Shown in pieces: positions 1-7,203 of a stretch of DNA of 64,000 bases (position 1 is the stretch's first letter; each line of letters starts with the position of its first letter). The position numbers were made by a program, and so were the translations under genes. The stretch comes from Bacteroidia bacterium (GTDB lineage: Bacteria > Bacteroidota > Bacteroidia > Chitinophagales > UBA2359). Under the pieces are notes generated by a model. The model did no database searches. It worked only from the letters and a program-made list of their open reading frames with translations, and had not been told where the DNA came from. Where the stretch lies: contig JAUHXA010000014.1 of the NCBI GenBank assembly GCA_030427245.1, positions 1-64,000 of the forward strand, written 5' to 3'.

Positions 1-1
1 T

Positions 2-112
2 CATCAAGTTGCTTCTGAATTTGAATCTGACGAAGCTTACGAAGCAGCACAAGGAATGTTAGATGCTATTAGAGATTTTGAGTTCGCAAATAGACCTTTT
101 CAAAATAATTAA
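2..112 (+). CDS. Hypothetical early protein, C-terminal 36 residues only
   Basis: An open frame enters from the left edge and ends at TAA 110-112. The visible residues are acidic and helical (EFESDEAYEAAQGMLDAIRD). The start lies outside the window. It is followed after 12 bp by the next small gene, whose AACAACCAAG leader begins at the stop of this one, so the two are probably co-transcribed. Function unknown. Confidence 0.6.
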   Translation, partial: HQVASEFESDEAYEAAQGMLDAIRDFEFANRPFQNN

Positions 113-124
113 ACAACCAAGAAA

Positions 125-364
125 ATGAAAAAAATGAACCCATTTGAAGATGCCCAAGAAAATTACAATAACCTAAAAAGGACTAAAAACGGGTTACTGT
201 ATGATCTTTTAGGTATGGAGGAAGAAAATGAAGAAGAAATGCTAAACGAGATGGACGAGCATCAAGAGGAGTCTGGAGATGTAGATTTGTGCTACAAACT
301 CCCAAGCGGTGTTTGTATGGCGGCAGGCAGCGAGTATTGTGATTTTGAATGTCCTTTTAACTAA
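125..364 (+). CDS. Small acidic Cys-containing early protein
   Basis: 79 residues. The N-terminal two thirds are strongly acidic (EEENEEEMLNEMDEHQEE). The C-terminal 25 residues carry four cysteines (C56, C64, C72, C76), which could bind metal. The ATG follows the AACAACCAAG leader that also precedes the genes at 888 and 60664. I do not recognise the family; an early phage host-interaction protein is a guess from position and size. Confidence 0.7.
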   Translation: MKKMNPFEDAQENYNNLKRTKNGLLYDLLGMEEENEEEMLNEMDEHQEESGDVDLCYKLPSGVCMAAGSEYCDFECPFN

Positions 365-371
365 ACCCTCT

Positions 372-396
372 AAACCTGTCGGATTCGACAGGTTTT
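372..396 (+). terminator. CCTGTCG hairpin plus U-tract, copy 1
   Basis: AAACCTGTCG (372-381) and CGACAGGTTT (386-395) form a 10-bp stem with loop GATT, followed by TTTT and AATAAACAACCAA. The same block, with loop AATT, occurs on the minus strand at 60679-60702 before another early gene. It looks like an intrinsic terminator or a processing hairpin. Conservation continues past the hairpin into the leader, which suggests a combined 5' regulatory unit. Confidence 0.65.
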
Positions 397-448
397 AATA
401 AACAACCAAGTAAAAATTATTAAATTACTAAACCTAAAATAGATAAAA

Positions 449-913
449 ATGAAAGTACTATCAAAAGCATATAGTTGTTCGTGTAGTGATTTTGAAGGAG
501 AAGATATTTTTTATGGAGAATCATCAAATAAAGCAAAGGCAAAGGCTTTTGATAGCTGGGATTTTATTCCGTATATCGAAATAAAAGCACGTAGAGCCAA
601 AGACTTAGACCTTATTAAGCCTAACCCTTCTTCGCTACTCAATAATCTGACCGAATCGCAGGTCAAAAAGATGAAGCATATGACTGGGTTAAGTGTTGGT
701 AGAAATCAGTATAGAAATTATTATACTTCTTGTAGCCCTGTTGAAGATTTAGAGATGCTGATTCCTATGGGTTTAGCAGGCAGATTCAATAAGTTCGATA
801 GCATTGTATATTACCTAACAGATAAAGGATTAGAGGTTATTAAATCTACCGTTCCTTTGACCAGAAAAGAAGTAAACAACCAAGCAAATGAATCTATTAA
901 AAAGAAAACATGA
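449..913 (+). CDS. Hypothetical early protein with winged-helix-like C-terminal half
   Basis: 154 residues, no family recognised. Residues about 64-140 (LTESQVKKMKHMTG ... YYLTDKGLEVI) resemble the helix-turn-strand pattern of small winged-helix proteins, which is weak evidence. It overlaps the next gene by 26 bp in another frame, and the overlap holds that gene's AACAACCAAG leader, so the pair is translationally close. It follows the CCTGTCG hairpin after about 50 bp. Confidence 0.7.
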   Translation: MKVLSKAYSCSCSDFEGEDIFYGESSNKAKAKAFDSWDFIPYIEIKARRAKDLDLIKPNPSSLLNNLTESQVKKMKHMTGLSVGRNQYRNYYTSCSPVEDLEMLIPMGLAGRFNKFDSIVYYLTDKGLEVIKSTVPLTRKEVNNQANESIKKKT

Positions 914-1169
914 TGCGATTATAAACGCATTAAAATCTATACCTAATTTAAGAGAAGGCAGGATAAATTTTCCTGTTCTCGCAAGTTATTATCATGATAT
1001 AGTAATTTACAAAAGATTTGTTCTCGCAGTAGAATCAGCAAACAGGAGAAAGCAAATAGAAAGTTTGTCTAAAGAATGGGATTCTTTCATCCAAATGAGA
1101 GACTTGGAGGACTATCCTATGCACCATGAAAGTAGCAATTATGCTTTCTATGATATGCTTTTCAGATAA
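888..1169 (+). CDS. Hypothetical early protein, basic N-terminus
   Basis: 93 residues. The N-terminus is basic and helical (MNLLKRKHDAIINALKS); the rest is unremarkable. ATG 888 lies inside the preceding gene behind AACAACCAAGCAA. The stop is 24 bp before the tRNA-Ala-like element, so the primary transcript probably runs into that RNA. Function unknown. Confidence 0.65.
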   Translation: MNLLKRKHDAIINALKSIPNLREGRINFPVLASYYHDIVIYKRFVLAVESANRRKQIESLSKEWDSFIQMRDLEDYPMHHESSNYAFYDMLFR

Positions 1170-1193
1170 TAGAACTTATCGGAAATTCATAAA

Positions 1194-1263
1194 GGGGCTA
1201 TTGTACCGAGATAACAAAATTATCAAGGGAATTGGTAATGCGGCTCGAAACCGCATAGCTCCA
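1194..1263 (+). ncRNA. tRNA-Ala-like RNA element, copy A
   Basis: Seen: a 70-nt stretch whose ends pair as a 7-bp acceptor stem, GGGGCTA with TAGCTCC, followed by A73. It has a T-arm of stem TGCGG/CCGCA with loop CTCGAAA, and an AATTGGTAA segment like a D-loop. The acceptor has a G3-U70 wobble, the alanine identity element of tRNA-Ala and tmRNA. The middle is too short (38 nt) and lacks an anticodon arm with a U33 loop; only a GATAA/TTATC mini-hairpin is present. An identical copy sits on the minus strand at 60766-60835, and identity ends exactly at the tRNA-like borders. Inferred: a substrate for RNase P/Z processing or for alanyl-tRNA synthetase, not a decoding tRNA. Confidence 0.7.
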
Positions 1264-1267
1264 CTAA

Positions 1268-1351
1268 AGAATAAAGCACTCTGATAAAAGGCTCTGTGTG
1301 TAGCCGCAAGATAGATGCTTAGTTATCCACACGTTAAAGCGGCTTTATTCT
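1268..1351 (+). ncRNA. Structured RNA with possible pseudoknot next to tRNA-like copy A
   Basis: AGAATAAAGC (1268-1277) pairs perfectly with GCTTTATTCT (1342-1351). Inside, GATAA (1283-1287) pairs with TTATC (1323-1327) and GGCT with AGCC (1290-1305). The GTGTG of that loop (1296-1300) can pair with CACAC (1328-1332), giving an H-type pseudoknot. It starts 4 nt after the tRNA-like element and ends before the small gene at 1374. A different but equally long hairpin follows the other copy. Confidence 0.5.
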
Positions 1352-1373
1352 ATTTTAAATCAAATCAAATCAA

Positions 1374-1526
1374 ATGAATAGAGCACAAAGATTTCTGATA
1401 GAAAACAATCAAGCAGATATTGTCTTAAATTCAGATAAATATCCCGATAACACCTCTCAAAATGCAGAAAAATGGATTTACTTGTCTGATTTAATGATGG
1501 TATTCTTGAAAGGAGAAACTCAATAA
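1374..1526 (+). CDS. Small hypothetical protein (50 aa)
   Basis: ATG 1374 to TAA 1524-1526, preceded by the repeat ATCAAATCAAATCAA, typical of the A-rich leaders here. The sequence (MNRAQRFLIENNQADIVLNS ...) is well balanced in composition and fills the gap between the structured RNA and the nuclease gene. It resembles small phage or plasmid proteins of unknown role. Confidence 0.55.
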   Translation: MNRAQRFLIENNQADIVLNSDKYPDNTSQNAEKWIYLSDLMMVFLKGETQ

Positions 1527-1576
1527 GACCTCCAAACACAAATCAACGAATTGAAGAAATAAAATCAACTTAATTC

Positions 1577-1972
1577 ATGCCTAAAGGAAAAATAGACTAT
1601 TCCAACGTAAAGCCTGTAAAAGCTCTCGTTGGAGGAAAGCTTTACTTCTTTCGTTCCAAATGGGAGCGGGATTTCGCCCTCTTGCTACAATGGTTTTTGG
1701 GGGCAGGATGGATAAAGTCCTGGAGATACGAACCAAAGCGGTTTCATTTTCCTGTACCCAAGCGAAACAAGAGTAGGGCTTATGTGCCAGATTTTGAGGT
1801 GACGCTAAATAATGGCAAAGTGCTTTACTACGAAGTCAAAGGACGGATGCATCCACTAAGCGGAGCGCATTTGGAGAACATGGAGAGGTTTTACCCTAAA
1901 GTTTTACTTATCGAAATCAGAGAAAAGGAAATGCAAAAAGTATGGAAATTCCTGCAAAAACTACGTACCTAA
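1577..1972 (+). CDS. PD-(D/E)XK-like phage endonuclease (DUF1064/resolvase type)
   Basis: 131 residues. The core is FRSKWERDFALLLQ at about 25-38, a basic -YEPKRFHF- strand, then Y-V-P-D-F-E-V at about 74-80 followed 12-15 residues later by Y-Y-E-V-K-G. The D ... E-x-K spacing matches the catalytic PD-(D/E)XK pattern of small phage nucleases such as T7 endonuclease I relatives and DUF1064 proteins. These cut branched or recombining DNA or trim replication intermediates. The fold is inferred from the motif; the exact substrate is not visible. Confidence 0.7.
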   Translation: MPKGKIDYSNVKPVKALVGGKLYFFRSKWERDFALLLQWFLGAGWIKSWRYEPKRFHFPVPKRNKSRAYVPDFEVTLNNGKVLYYEVKGRMHPLSGAHLENMERFYPKVLLIEIREKEMQKVWKFLQKLRT

Positions 1973-1994
1973 ACTTAAAATAAAAATGTAAGCA

Positions 1995-2213
1995 ATGAAC
2001 TCAGAACACACGTATATTCCCGACATCACATCAGCAAAAGCAAAAGACGGCATTTCTTTAGGCTTAATGGCCTTTTTGATATTCTACAATATTGCCTTTT
2101 TGATATTTGCCATTGTTGCATATCAAAAAGGATGGGTTATCCTATGCATGAGTATGTCTGCCGTGCTAATTTTTGGATTGTTTTTGTTGGTAGCAGTCAT
2201 CAAAAACAAATAA
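1995..2213 (+). CDS. Small two-helix membrane protein
   Basis: 72 residues with two hydrophobic helices (about 23-42 and 47-69) separated by YQKGW, and a short charged C-terminus. A holin-like or superinfection-exclusion role is possible but unproven. The CACGTATA/ATCAGCAA pair lies inside the first 15 codons (2009-2037), giving residues HTYIPDITSAKAK. Translation could therefore start later, at the ATG at about 2065, leaving a 49-residue protein. Confidence 0.55.
   Translation: MNSEHTYIPDITSAKAKDGISLGLMAFLIFYNIAFLIFAIVAYQKGWVILCMSMSAVLIFGLFLLVAVIKNK
2009..2037 (+). promoter_or_regulatory. CACGTATA / ATCAGCAA element 1
   Basis: CACGTATA 2009-2016 (in ACACACGTATATT) and ATCAGCAA 2030-2037. 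It is the leftmost of 13 copies and lies within the annotated 5' end of the small membrane protein gene. Confidence 0.6.
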
Positions 2214-2261
2214 CAAAAATCATTAGAGACATCACAAAGCATATTTGCAAAATTATAAAAC

Positions 2262-2292
2262 TTGCAAACTAAAGGATTAATTAGTATTTTTG
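2262..2292 (+). promoter_or_regulatory. Bacteroidota-type promoter
   Basis: TTG 2262-2264, a 20-nt spacer, then TATTTTTG 2285-2292, a full match to TAnnTTTG. The expected start is near 2299. It lies upstream of the terminator at 2360-2443 and so would first make a short RNA of about 145 nt. Confidence 0.6.
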
Positions 2293-2359
2293 TCGTCATT
2301 GAGTTGTTGTTATAAAAAAACAGTAACTCTTAAAAGACATAGTTGAATCGAAACAGAGT

Positions 2360-2443
2360 TCCCCTCTGAAAATTTAATGTAAGGGGATAGGTAAAATCCG
2401 ACACCTATCTATTACAGTGAATTTTCAGAGGGGATTTTTTTTT
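2360..2443 (+). terminator. Long intrinsic terminator before methyltransferase operon
   Basis: TCCCCTCTGAAAATT (2360-2374) pairs perfectly with AATTTTCAGAGGGGA (2420-2434), followed by nine T. An inner hairpin GATAGGT/ACCTATC is nested inside. The CACGTATA element begins 8 bp after the U-tract. Confidence 0.85.
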
Positions 2444-2453
2444 GCCCTAAACA

Positions 2454-2482
2454 CACGTATATTATGCCAAAGAAATCAGCAA
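2454..2482 (+). promoter_or_regulatory. CACGTATA / ATCAGCAA element 2
   Basis: CACGTATA 2454-2461 ends 2 bp before the ATG at 2464. ATCAGCAA 2475-2482 falls in codons 4-7 of the first methyltransferase. Confidence 0.75.
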
Positions 2483-3930
2483 AAAAAGCTGTTACACCAG
2501 ACACGAAGATGTTGGTGGACAGAATCCTATATTCCAAAAAATCCAAGTGGCGCACCTTCAAATGGCTGCAAAACGGAAACCTCAAACAACTGGATGAAGA
2601 CAAAACCCAACGACTTATCAATTCCCTTTCTATCCAAGATTTTGTTGCACCATTCTATGTTTGGTTTGAAGAAAAAACAGGCACTACTTGGATACTGGAT
2701 GGTTGTCACAGAGAAAAAATACTACACTTAGCCGAACTTCAAGGCAAATTCACAGCTCCTGACGAACTCACCGCTATTTACATTGATTGTAAAAGCAGAA
2801 AAGAAGCCGCCGAACTGGTGCTGGTCTATTCTGCTGTCTACGCTCAGACCACGAAGCAGGGGCTGTTTGAATTTGCTGCCGAAAACGCCATTGACATCAC
2901 AGCCATTGAAAGCATTGCCGCTATTCCGATGATTGAAGCTGCCGAATTTGAAGAAGAGCATCCAGATGCTGCGGGCCTAAATTCAGAGGAACAGGAGAAG
3001 GAATTTGATGTGGAGGTACCCGAAGACCCTTTCACACAGATGGGCGACTTGTATGAGATTCATTCTTTGGAGAAAAACTTAGTACATAGAATCCTTTGTG
3101 GCGATTGTTTGGACACCAATCAACTTACCAAACTCATGAACAAAGAGGAGGCTTCTATGATATTCGTAGACCCTCCATACAATGTGAGCATCAAAAAGGA
3201 CATTGGAAGCGGAAGCTCCCCAGAAGGCATTCAAAAGCACGATGAGTTTGCAATGGCGAGTGGTGAGATGAGTATTACCGAGTTTCAGCAATTCCTGTAC
3301 AGTGTCTTTAGAAATCTGGCGGCTTTCTCTACGAATGGGAGCATCCATTATGCGTGTATGGACTGGAAGCATGTCTATGAAATAATCACTGCAGGACAGC
3401 GAGCCTACACCGAACTAAAAAACATCTGCGTGTGGGCAAAAAACAACGGAGGCATGGGGACTTTTTATCGCTCTCAACACGAGTTGATATTTGTCTTCAA
3501 AAATGGTCAAGGCAAACACATCAATAACTTCAAACTTGGACAAACAGGAAGGTACCGCACTAATATTTGGGAGTATCCGATTATGACCAGTTTTGGCAGA
3601 AAGAAAACCGAATCAGTGAGCGGGAAGGAATCAAAGCTCCACCCTACACCCAAACCTGTGGCAATGGTGTACGACTGTTGTTTGGACTGCTCTCACGAGA
3701 AGGACATCGTGATGGATACTTTTCTTGGAAGTGGGACAACACTTATCGCTTGCGAACAAGCACTTCGACAATGCAGGGCCACCGAAATCGCTCCAAAGTA
3801 TGTAGACGTATCCGTAGCAAGATACATGTCCTATCAAATCCAACAATCAAAGAAATATAAAGTCCTTCGCAATGGTGTAGAACTCACTGATGAGGAAATG
3901 AATGGGTTGCTCAATATAATCAGAGGGTAA
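2464..3930 (+). CDS. ParB-like domain / DNA methyltransferase fusion 1 (DPPY type)
   Basis: 488 residues. Residues about 15-150 form a ParB/Srx-like domain with the signature WILDGCHREKIL. A linker of about 60 acidic residues follows. The rest is a beta-class methyltransferase: motif IV DPPYNV at about 235, and motif I as FLGSGTTLIACE near residue 421. DPPY usually marks N6-adenine transfer. The ParB half is nearly the same as in the next gene, while the catalytic halves have diverged. First gene of a three-gene methylase operon; it ends 1 bp before the next ATG. Likely role: self-modification of phage DNA against host restriction. Target sequence unknown. Confidence 0.85.
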   Translation: MPKKSAKKAVTPDTKMLVDRILYSKKSKWRTFKWLQNGNLKQLDEDKTQRLINSLSIQDFVAPFYVWFEEKTGTTWILDGCHREKILHLAELQGKFTAPDELTAIYIDCKSRKEAAELVLVYSAVYAQTTKQGLFEFAAENAIDITAIESIAAIPMIEAAEFEEEHPDAAGLNSEEQEKEFDVEVPEDPFTQMGDLYEIHSLEKNLVHRILCGDCLDTNQLTKLMNKEEASMIFVDPPYNVSIKKDIGSGSSPEGIQKHDEFAMASGEMSITEFQQFLYSVFRNLAAFSTNGSIHYACMDWKHVYEIITAGQRAYTELKNICVWAKNNGGMGTFYRSQHELIFVFKNGQGKHINNFKLGQTGRYRTNIWEYPIMTSFGRKKTESVSGKESKLHPTPKPVAMVYDCCLDCSHEKDIVMDTFLGSGTTLIACEQALRQCRATEIAPKYVDVSVARYMSYQIQQSKKYKVLRNGVELTDEEMNGLLNIIRG

Positions 3931-3931
3931 A

Positions 3932-5311
3932 ATGACAGGCAAAATATTAGTGGACAGAATCTTGTATTCAAAAAAAGCCAAGTGGAGGAAATTTAAATGG
4001 CTTCAAAATGGCAACTTGAAAGAATTATCTGATGAAAGGACTACTCAGCTAATCGCTTCTATGAATCAACAGGATTTTGTAGCGCCTTTTTATGTGTGGC
4101 TCGAAAAACCAACAGGGATTACATGGATTTTAGACGGCTGCCATAGGGAGAAGATATTGCACCTGGCAGAATCCAAAGAGGTGTTTACTGCTCCTGATGA
4201 ATTGACAGCTATTTATATTGACTGCAAAAGTAAAAAGGAAGCTGCCGAATTGGTTTTGATATATTCTTCGGTGTATGCTCAGACTACCAGACAGGGATTA
4301 GAAGATTTTGCTGCAGAAAATGCGATTGATATGACGGCAATAGAGGCCATCGCTCCTATTCCTTTTGTAGAGGTGTTTTTGCTTGACAACGAAGAGGAGA
4401 CCGAAAAAGAAGTAAAGGAGGATGGTTTTGAAGACAGTAAAACAGCAGAGCACACCCAAGCGATTACCGTCTCAGGAGATATTTATGAAATAAGGAGTGA
4501 AGGCTTGGTGCATCGTCTAATTTGTGGAGATAGCAGGAGCGTGGAGCTTGTCTCTCGATTGATGAATGGGCAAAAGGCTTTCTTATCGTTTACTTCGCCT
4601 CCATACAATGTTGGCGAAAATCCTCGTATGATTCAGCAAGGAAGAGAATCTTTCTATGAAGGGTTTTCTGACAATAAAGACAAGGATGAGTACCTGCATT
4701 TTTTGATTGACTATACCAACAATACGCTAAAGTTCTCCGAATATTCCTTCAATAATATTCAGATGGTAGCAGGCAACAAACTGGCATTGATAGAATATCA
4801 ACATCATTTCAGAAAGCAATTTGTGGATGTGATGGTTTGGGACAAAGGCTCAACACAGCCTGCAATGGCAGAATATGTTTTGAATTCTCGCTTTGAATTT
4901 ATTTTCATCTTCAAAGAAAACTTACTGCCTTCTCGCAGCATCCGGGGGAAATACTTTAGAGGTACGATTCCCAACGTCTACAATGGACCTCAACAATTCG
5001 GAAACAAATTCCATAAAATAAATGCAGCCACCTTTCCTGTTCACTTACCAGCGCATATTTTTGAAAGTTTTGTAGAGCGGGGAAGTGTCGTTTTGGACTT
5101 ATTTATGGGAACAGGAACGTCTATTATTGCGGCTGACCAAATAGGGGTTCATTGTTATGGCTCGGAGTTAAGTCCTTTTTCTTGTGACATAACGATTGCA
5201 AGATACCTCAAGTACAAACGTGAGGAGCTTCATTCCTTCGAGGTATGCAAAAACGGTAAGTTGTTAGGGCTTGAAGAGTTGGATGAGTACATCGAAAACG
5301 TTTTCACATAA
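3932..5311 (+). CDS. ParB-like domain / DNA methyltransferase fusion 2 (TSPPY type)
   Basis: 459 residues. Residues 5-150 repeat the ParB-like domain of the upstream gene almost position by position (ILYSKKAKWRKFKWLQNGNL, WILDGCHREKIL). The catalytic half differs: motif IV is FTSPPYNV, usual for N4-cytosine methyltransferases, and motif I is LFMGTGTSIIA. The shared N-half next to an unlike C-half suggests duplication followed by catalytic-domain replacement or strong divergence. It starts 1 bp after the previous stop. The ParB domain may recruit the enzyme to DNA or act as a nuclease-like module; this is not shown by the sequence. Confidence 0.85.
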   Translation: MTGKILVDRILYSKKAKWRKFKWLQNGNLKELSDERTTQLIASMNQQDFVAPFYVWLEKPTGITWILDGCHREKILHLAESKEVFTAPDELTAIYIDCKSKKEAAELVLIYSSVYAQTTRQGLEDFAAENAIDMTAIEAIAPIPFVEVFLLDNEEETEKEVKEDGFEDSKTAEHTQAITVSGDIYEIRSEGLVHRLICGDSRSVELVSRLMNGQKAFLSFTSPPYNVGENPRMIQQGRESFYEGFSDNKDKDEYLHFLIDYTNNTLKFSEYSFNNIQMVAGNKLALIEYQHHFRKQFVDVMVWDKGSTQPAMAEYVLNSRFEFIFIFKENLLPSRSIRGKYFRGTIPNVYNGPQQFGNKFHKINAATFPVHLPAHIFESFVERGSVVLDLFMGTGTSIIAADQIGVHCYGSELSPFSCDITIARYLKYKREELHSFEVCKNGKLLGLEELDEYIENVFT

Positions 5312-5324
5312 CAATAATATAAAA

Positions 5325-5462
5325 TCATATTTGCTTTTTTGGGTTTTCCTGCTCGTTTGCATCCTCTTTTTTGTCCATCATAGAGCGTAATATCAAAAGG
5401 CTTGTAGTTATGTCTATCACATTAGAAAGTAAATTTAATAGCTCGCTTATTGATTCCAACAT
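5325..5462 (-). CDS. Possible small antisense-strand protein (45 aa)
   Basis: ATG at 5462-5460, TGA at 5327-5325, in the 470-bp gap between methyltransferases 2 and 3. The product (MLESISELLNLLSNVIDITT ...) is amphipathic at the N-terminus and ends in a charged tail (KKEDANEQENPKKQI). It is plausible coding sequence but short, and no clear promoter was placed. Confidence 0.35.
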   Translation of the reverse strand: MLESISELLNLLSNVIDITTSLLILRSMMDKKEDANEQENPKKQI

Positions 5463-5646
5463 GTTGCTGTTTAATTATTTAGTTAAAAGGTTCAAATTGT
5501 CAAAACTTAAATTCAAGTCTTGGTTATTTTAGTTCTTTGGCTAAATTATCGCAAAAAACAAGGCGAGTCGGGGCTAATGATAGACCATAACAATTGTTTT
5601 TGAGACAGCTAATAAATATTAAATCATATTTGCAGTACATTTAAAT

Positions 5647-5677
5647 TTGTTTTGCAAAGTGGAAAGCATTATCTTTG
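5647..5677 (+). promoter_or_regulatory. Bacteroidota-type promoter
   Basis: TTG 5647-5649, a 20-nt spacer, TATCTTTG 5670-5677 (full TAnnTTTG match). Like the promoter at 2262 it lies before a terminator (5727-5765), so its first product would be a transcript of about 80 nt. The sequence AAATCATATTTGC just upstream (5621-5633) also occurs at 5322-5334. Confidence 0.6.
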
Positions 5678-5726
5678 AAGTCCAGACAATTGACATCCTA
5701 AGCTGTTTTTTACGGTTGTCACCACA

Positions 5727-5765
5727 AAAAGGCAGAAGGGTTTTTGCCTTCTGCCTTTTATTTTT
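5727..5765 (+). terminator. Intrinsic terminator before methyltransferase 3
   Basis: AAAAGGCAGAAGG (5727-5739) and CCTTCTGCCTTTT (5747-5759) form a perfect 13-bp stem with a 7-nt loop, followed by ATTTTT. The CACGTATA element follows at once. Confidence 0.85.
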
Positions 5766-5766
5766 A

Positions 5767-5774
5767 CACGTATA
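5767..5774 (+). promoter_or_regulatory. CACGTATA element 3
   Basis: CACGTATA directly after the terminator and 7 bp before the ATG at 5782. No ATCAGCAA half is visible downstream. Confidence 0.65.
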
Positions 5775-5781
5775 TTTTTTG

Positions 5782-7149
5782 ATGAAAAATCCCCCAACAA
5801 TAGATTCATCTGCAACGCCTATGCTTAAAATCCGTATGCTCAAAGAGGAGCATGTAGATTGGCGCACGCTCCACTGGTTGCAATCCGAAAACACCAAAAC
5901 ACAAATTGATATTGAAAAGCTGATTGAGTCCATTGTTCAAAATGGACTTATTAGAGGCTTTAGGGTATGGGAAGACGAAGAAGGTGTGCAGTGGATTTTG
6001 GATGGGCATCACTTAAAAAGAGCTTTAGAGGAAATTGAAAGCAGAGACTTGCTATCTATTCCTGATCAGCTCCCTGCTCATTTTATAGAATGTGAGAACA
6101 AAAAGGAAGCAGCAAAGTTGGTAGTTGTTTTTTCGGCTACTTATGCGAAGTTTTCAGCTACTGGATTGATGGAGCATTTGATGAACTACGAAATAGAAGT
6201 AGCAGATGTAGCTGCGGTTGTTCATCTTGAAGCTTTTGATGTATCAGAAGTAGAAGCTTTGGCGGCTCATGAAGGTCAGTCTTTTGATGAGGTGATTACT
6301 GCAGAAGCTCAAGAAGACGATATGTCACAGTCGGCCATGCCCAAATTTGCTATCACAGTGTTGGGGGACTTGTACGAACTCAAAAGCACCACAAAGGATT
6401 TGATTCATCGGGTGTATTGTGCAGATTCTACGGAGTATGACTCTATTGATAAACTAATGGATGGAGAGTTGGCGGAATTGTTGTTCTCCTCTCCTCCTTA
6501 TAGCAATAGCAAAGATTTTTCGGTAGATGAAATAGCTGATTTTATTACTTCTTTTTTGCCAATAGCGCAGTTTCTGGCTATTCATTTGCCTATCAAGAAG
6601 GATAAAAAAGGGATTGACCCTTATTGGGGTGCATACGTTGATAAGGCGAAGGATTGTAATTATCAGTTGTTGGCATGGAATATCTGGAATAAGGCAGAGC
6701 CTGGAGACGCTTCTGCAAAGAAAGCTATCTTCCCGATTATTCATGATTTTATACTTGTGTTTGGTAAAGAGGCGAAGGAGCTTGTTAAGGTTGGGAAGTT
6801 ATCCGATTCGGTGTTTACCTTACCTTATAAATCTCAAAAGGCTTTTGGTAAAAAGGTTACTGATATTCTGCCTGTCGAATTACCGTATGAGTATATTATT
6901 GCCATGACCAACAAAGGAGATATTGTAGCAGATCCATTTGTCGGGAGCGGCTCTACTATCATTGCTTGCGAACAGGCAGCGAGAGCGTGTTATGCTCAAG
7001 ACATCAACCCAAGTTGCGTTGATATTTCTGTGGCCAGATATATCAAGTTTATGAGGGACGCAAAGGAGGCATTTGAGGTTTGGCGCAATGGAGAGAAGTT
7101 GAAGGATAAGGAACTGGATGATTATGTAGCAAATGCGTTTAGTTCTTAA
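5782..7149 (+). CDS. ParB-like domain / DNA methyltransferase fusion 3 (SSPPY type)
   Basis: 455 residues from ATG 5782. The frame stays open upstream to 5647, but that stretch is a promoter and terminator, so the later start is chosen. It has a ParB-like domain (WRTLHWLQSENTKTQ ... WILDGHHLKRAL), more distant than those of the other two. Then motif IV FSSPPYSNS and motif I FVGSGSTIIACEQAA. SPPY suggests N4-cytosine methylation. Pairs with genes 1 and 2 as a modification cluster but has its own terminator-plus-element start. Confidence 0.85.
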   Translation: MKNPPTIDSSATPMLKIRMLKEEHVDWRTLHWLQSENTKTQIDIEKLIESIVQNGLIRGFRVWEDEEGVQWILDGHHLKRALEEIESRDLLSIPDQLPAHFIECENKKEAAKLVVVFSATYAKFSATGLMEHLMNYEIEVADVAAVVHLEAFDVSEVEALAAHEGQSFDEVITAEAQEDDMSQSAMPKFAITVLGDLYELKSTTKDLIHRVYCADSTEYDSIDKLMDGELAELLFSSPPYSNSKDFSVDEIADFITSFLPIAQFLAIHLPIKKDKKGIDPYWGAYVDKAKDCNYQLLAWNIWNKAEPGDASAKKAIFPIIHDFILVFGKEAKELVKVGKLSDSVFTLPYKSQKAFGKKVTDILPVELPYEYIIAMTNKGDIVADPFVGSGSTIIACEQAARACYAQDINPSCVDISVARYIKFMRDAKEAFEVWRNGEKLKDKELDDYVANAFSS

Positions 7150-7203
7150 AATAAAGACATCAGTTTGTAATAAATATTTTTCACCAAAAACTTTACACAA
7201 CAA

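Noticed and set aside
1194-1263. Calling the element a normal tRNA-Ala gene
   Set aside because: Only 38 nt lie between acceptor and T-arm, and no 7-nt anticodon loop with U33 can be formed; it cannot decode.
2360-2443. Riboswitch before the methylase operon
   Set aside because: The structure is a simple terminator with one inner hairpin and no recognisable aptamer core.
5647-5781. Longer N-terminus for methyltransferase 3
   Set aside because: The extension runs through a promoter and a perfect intrinsic terminator and has no ParB-domain similarity.
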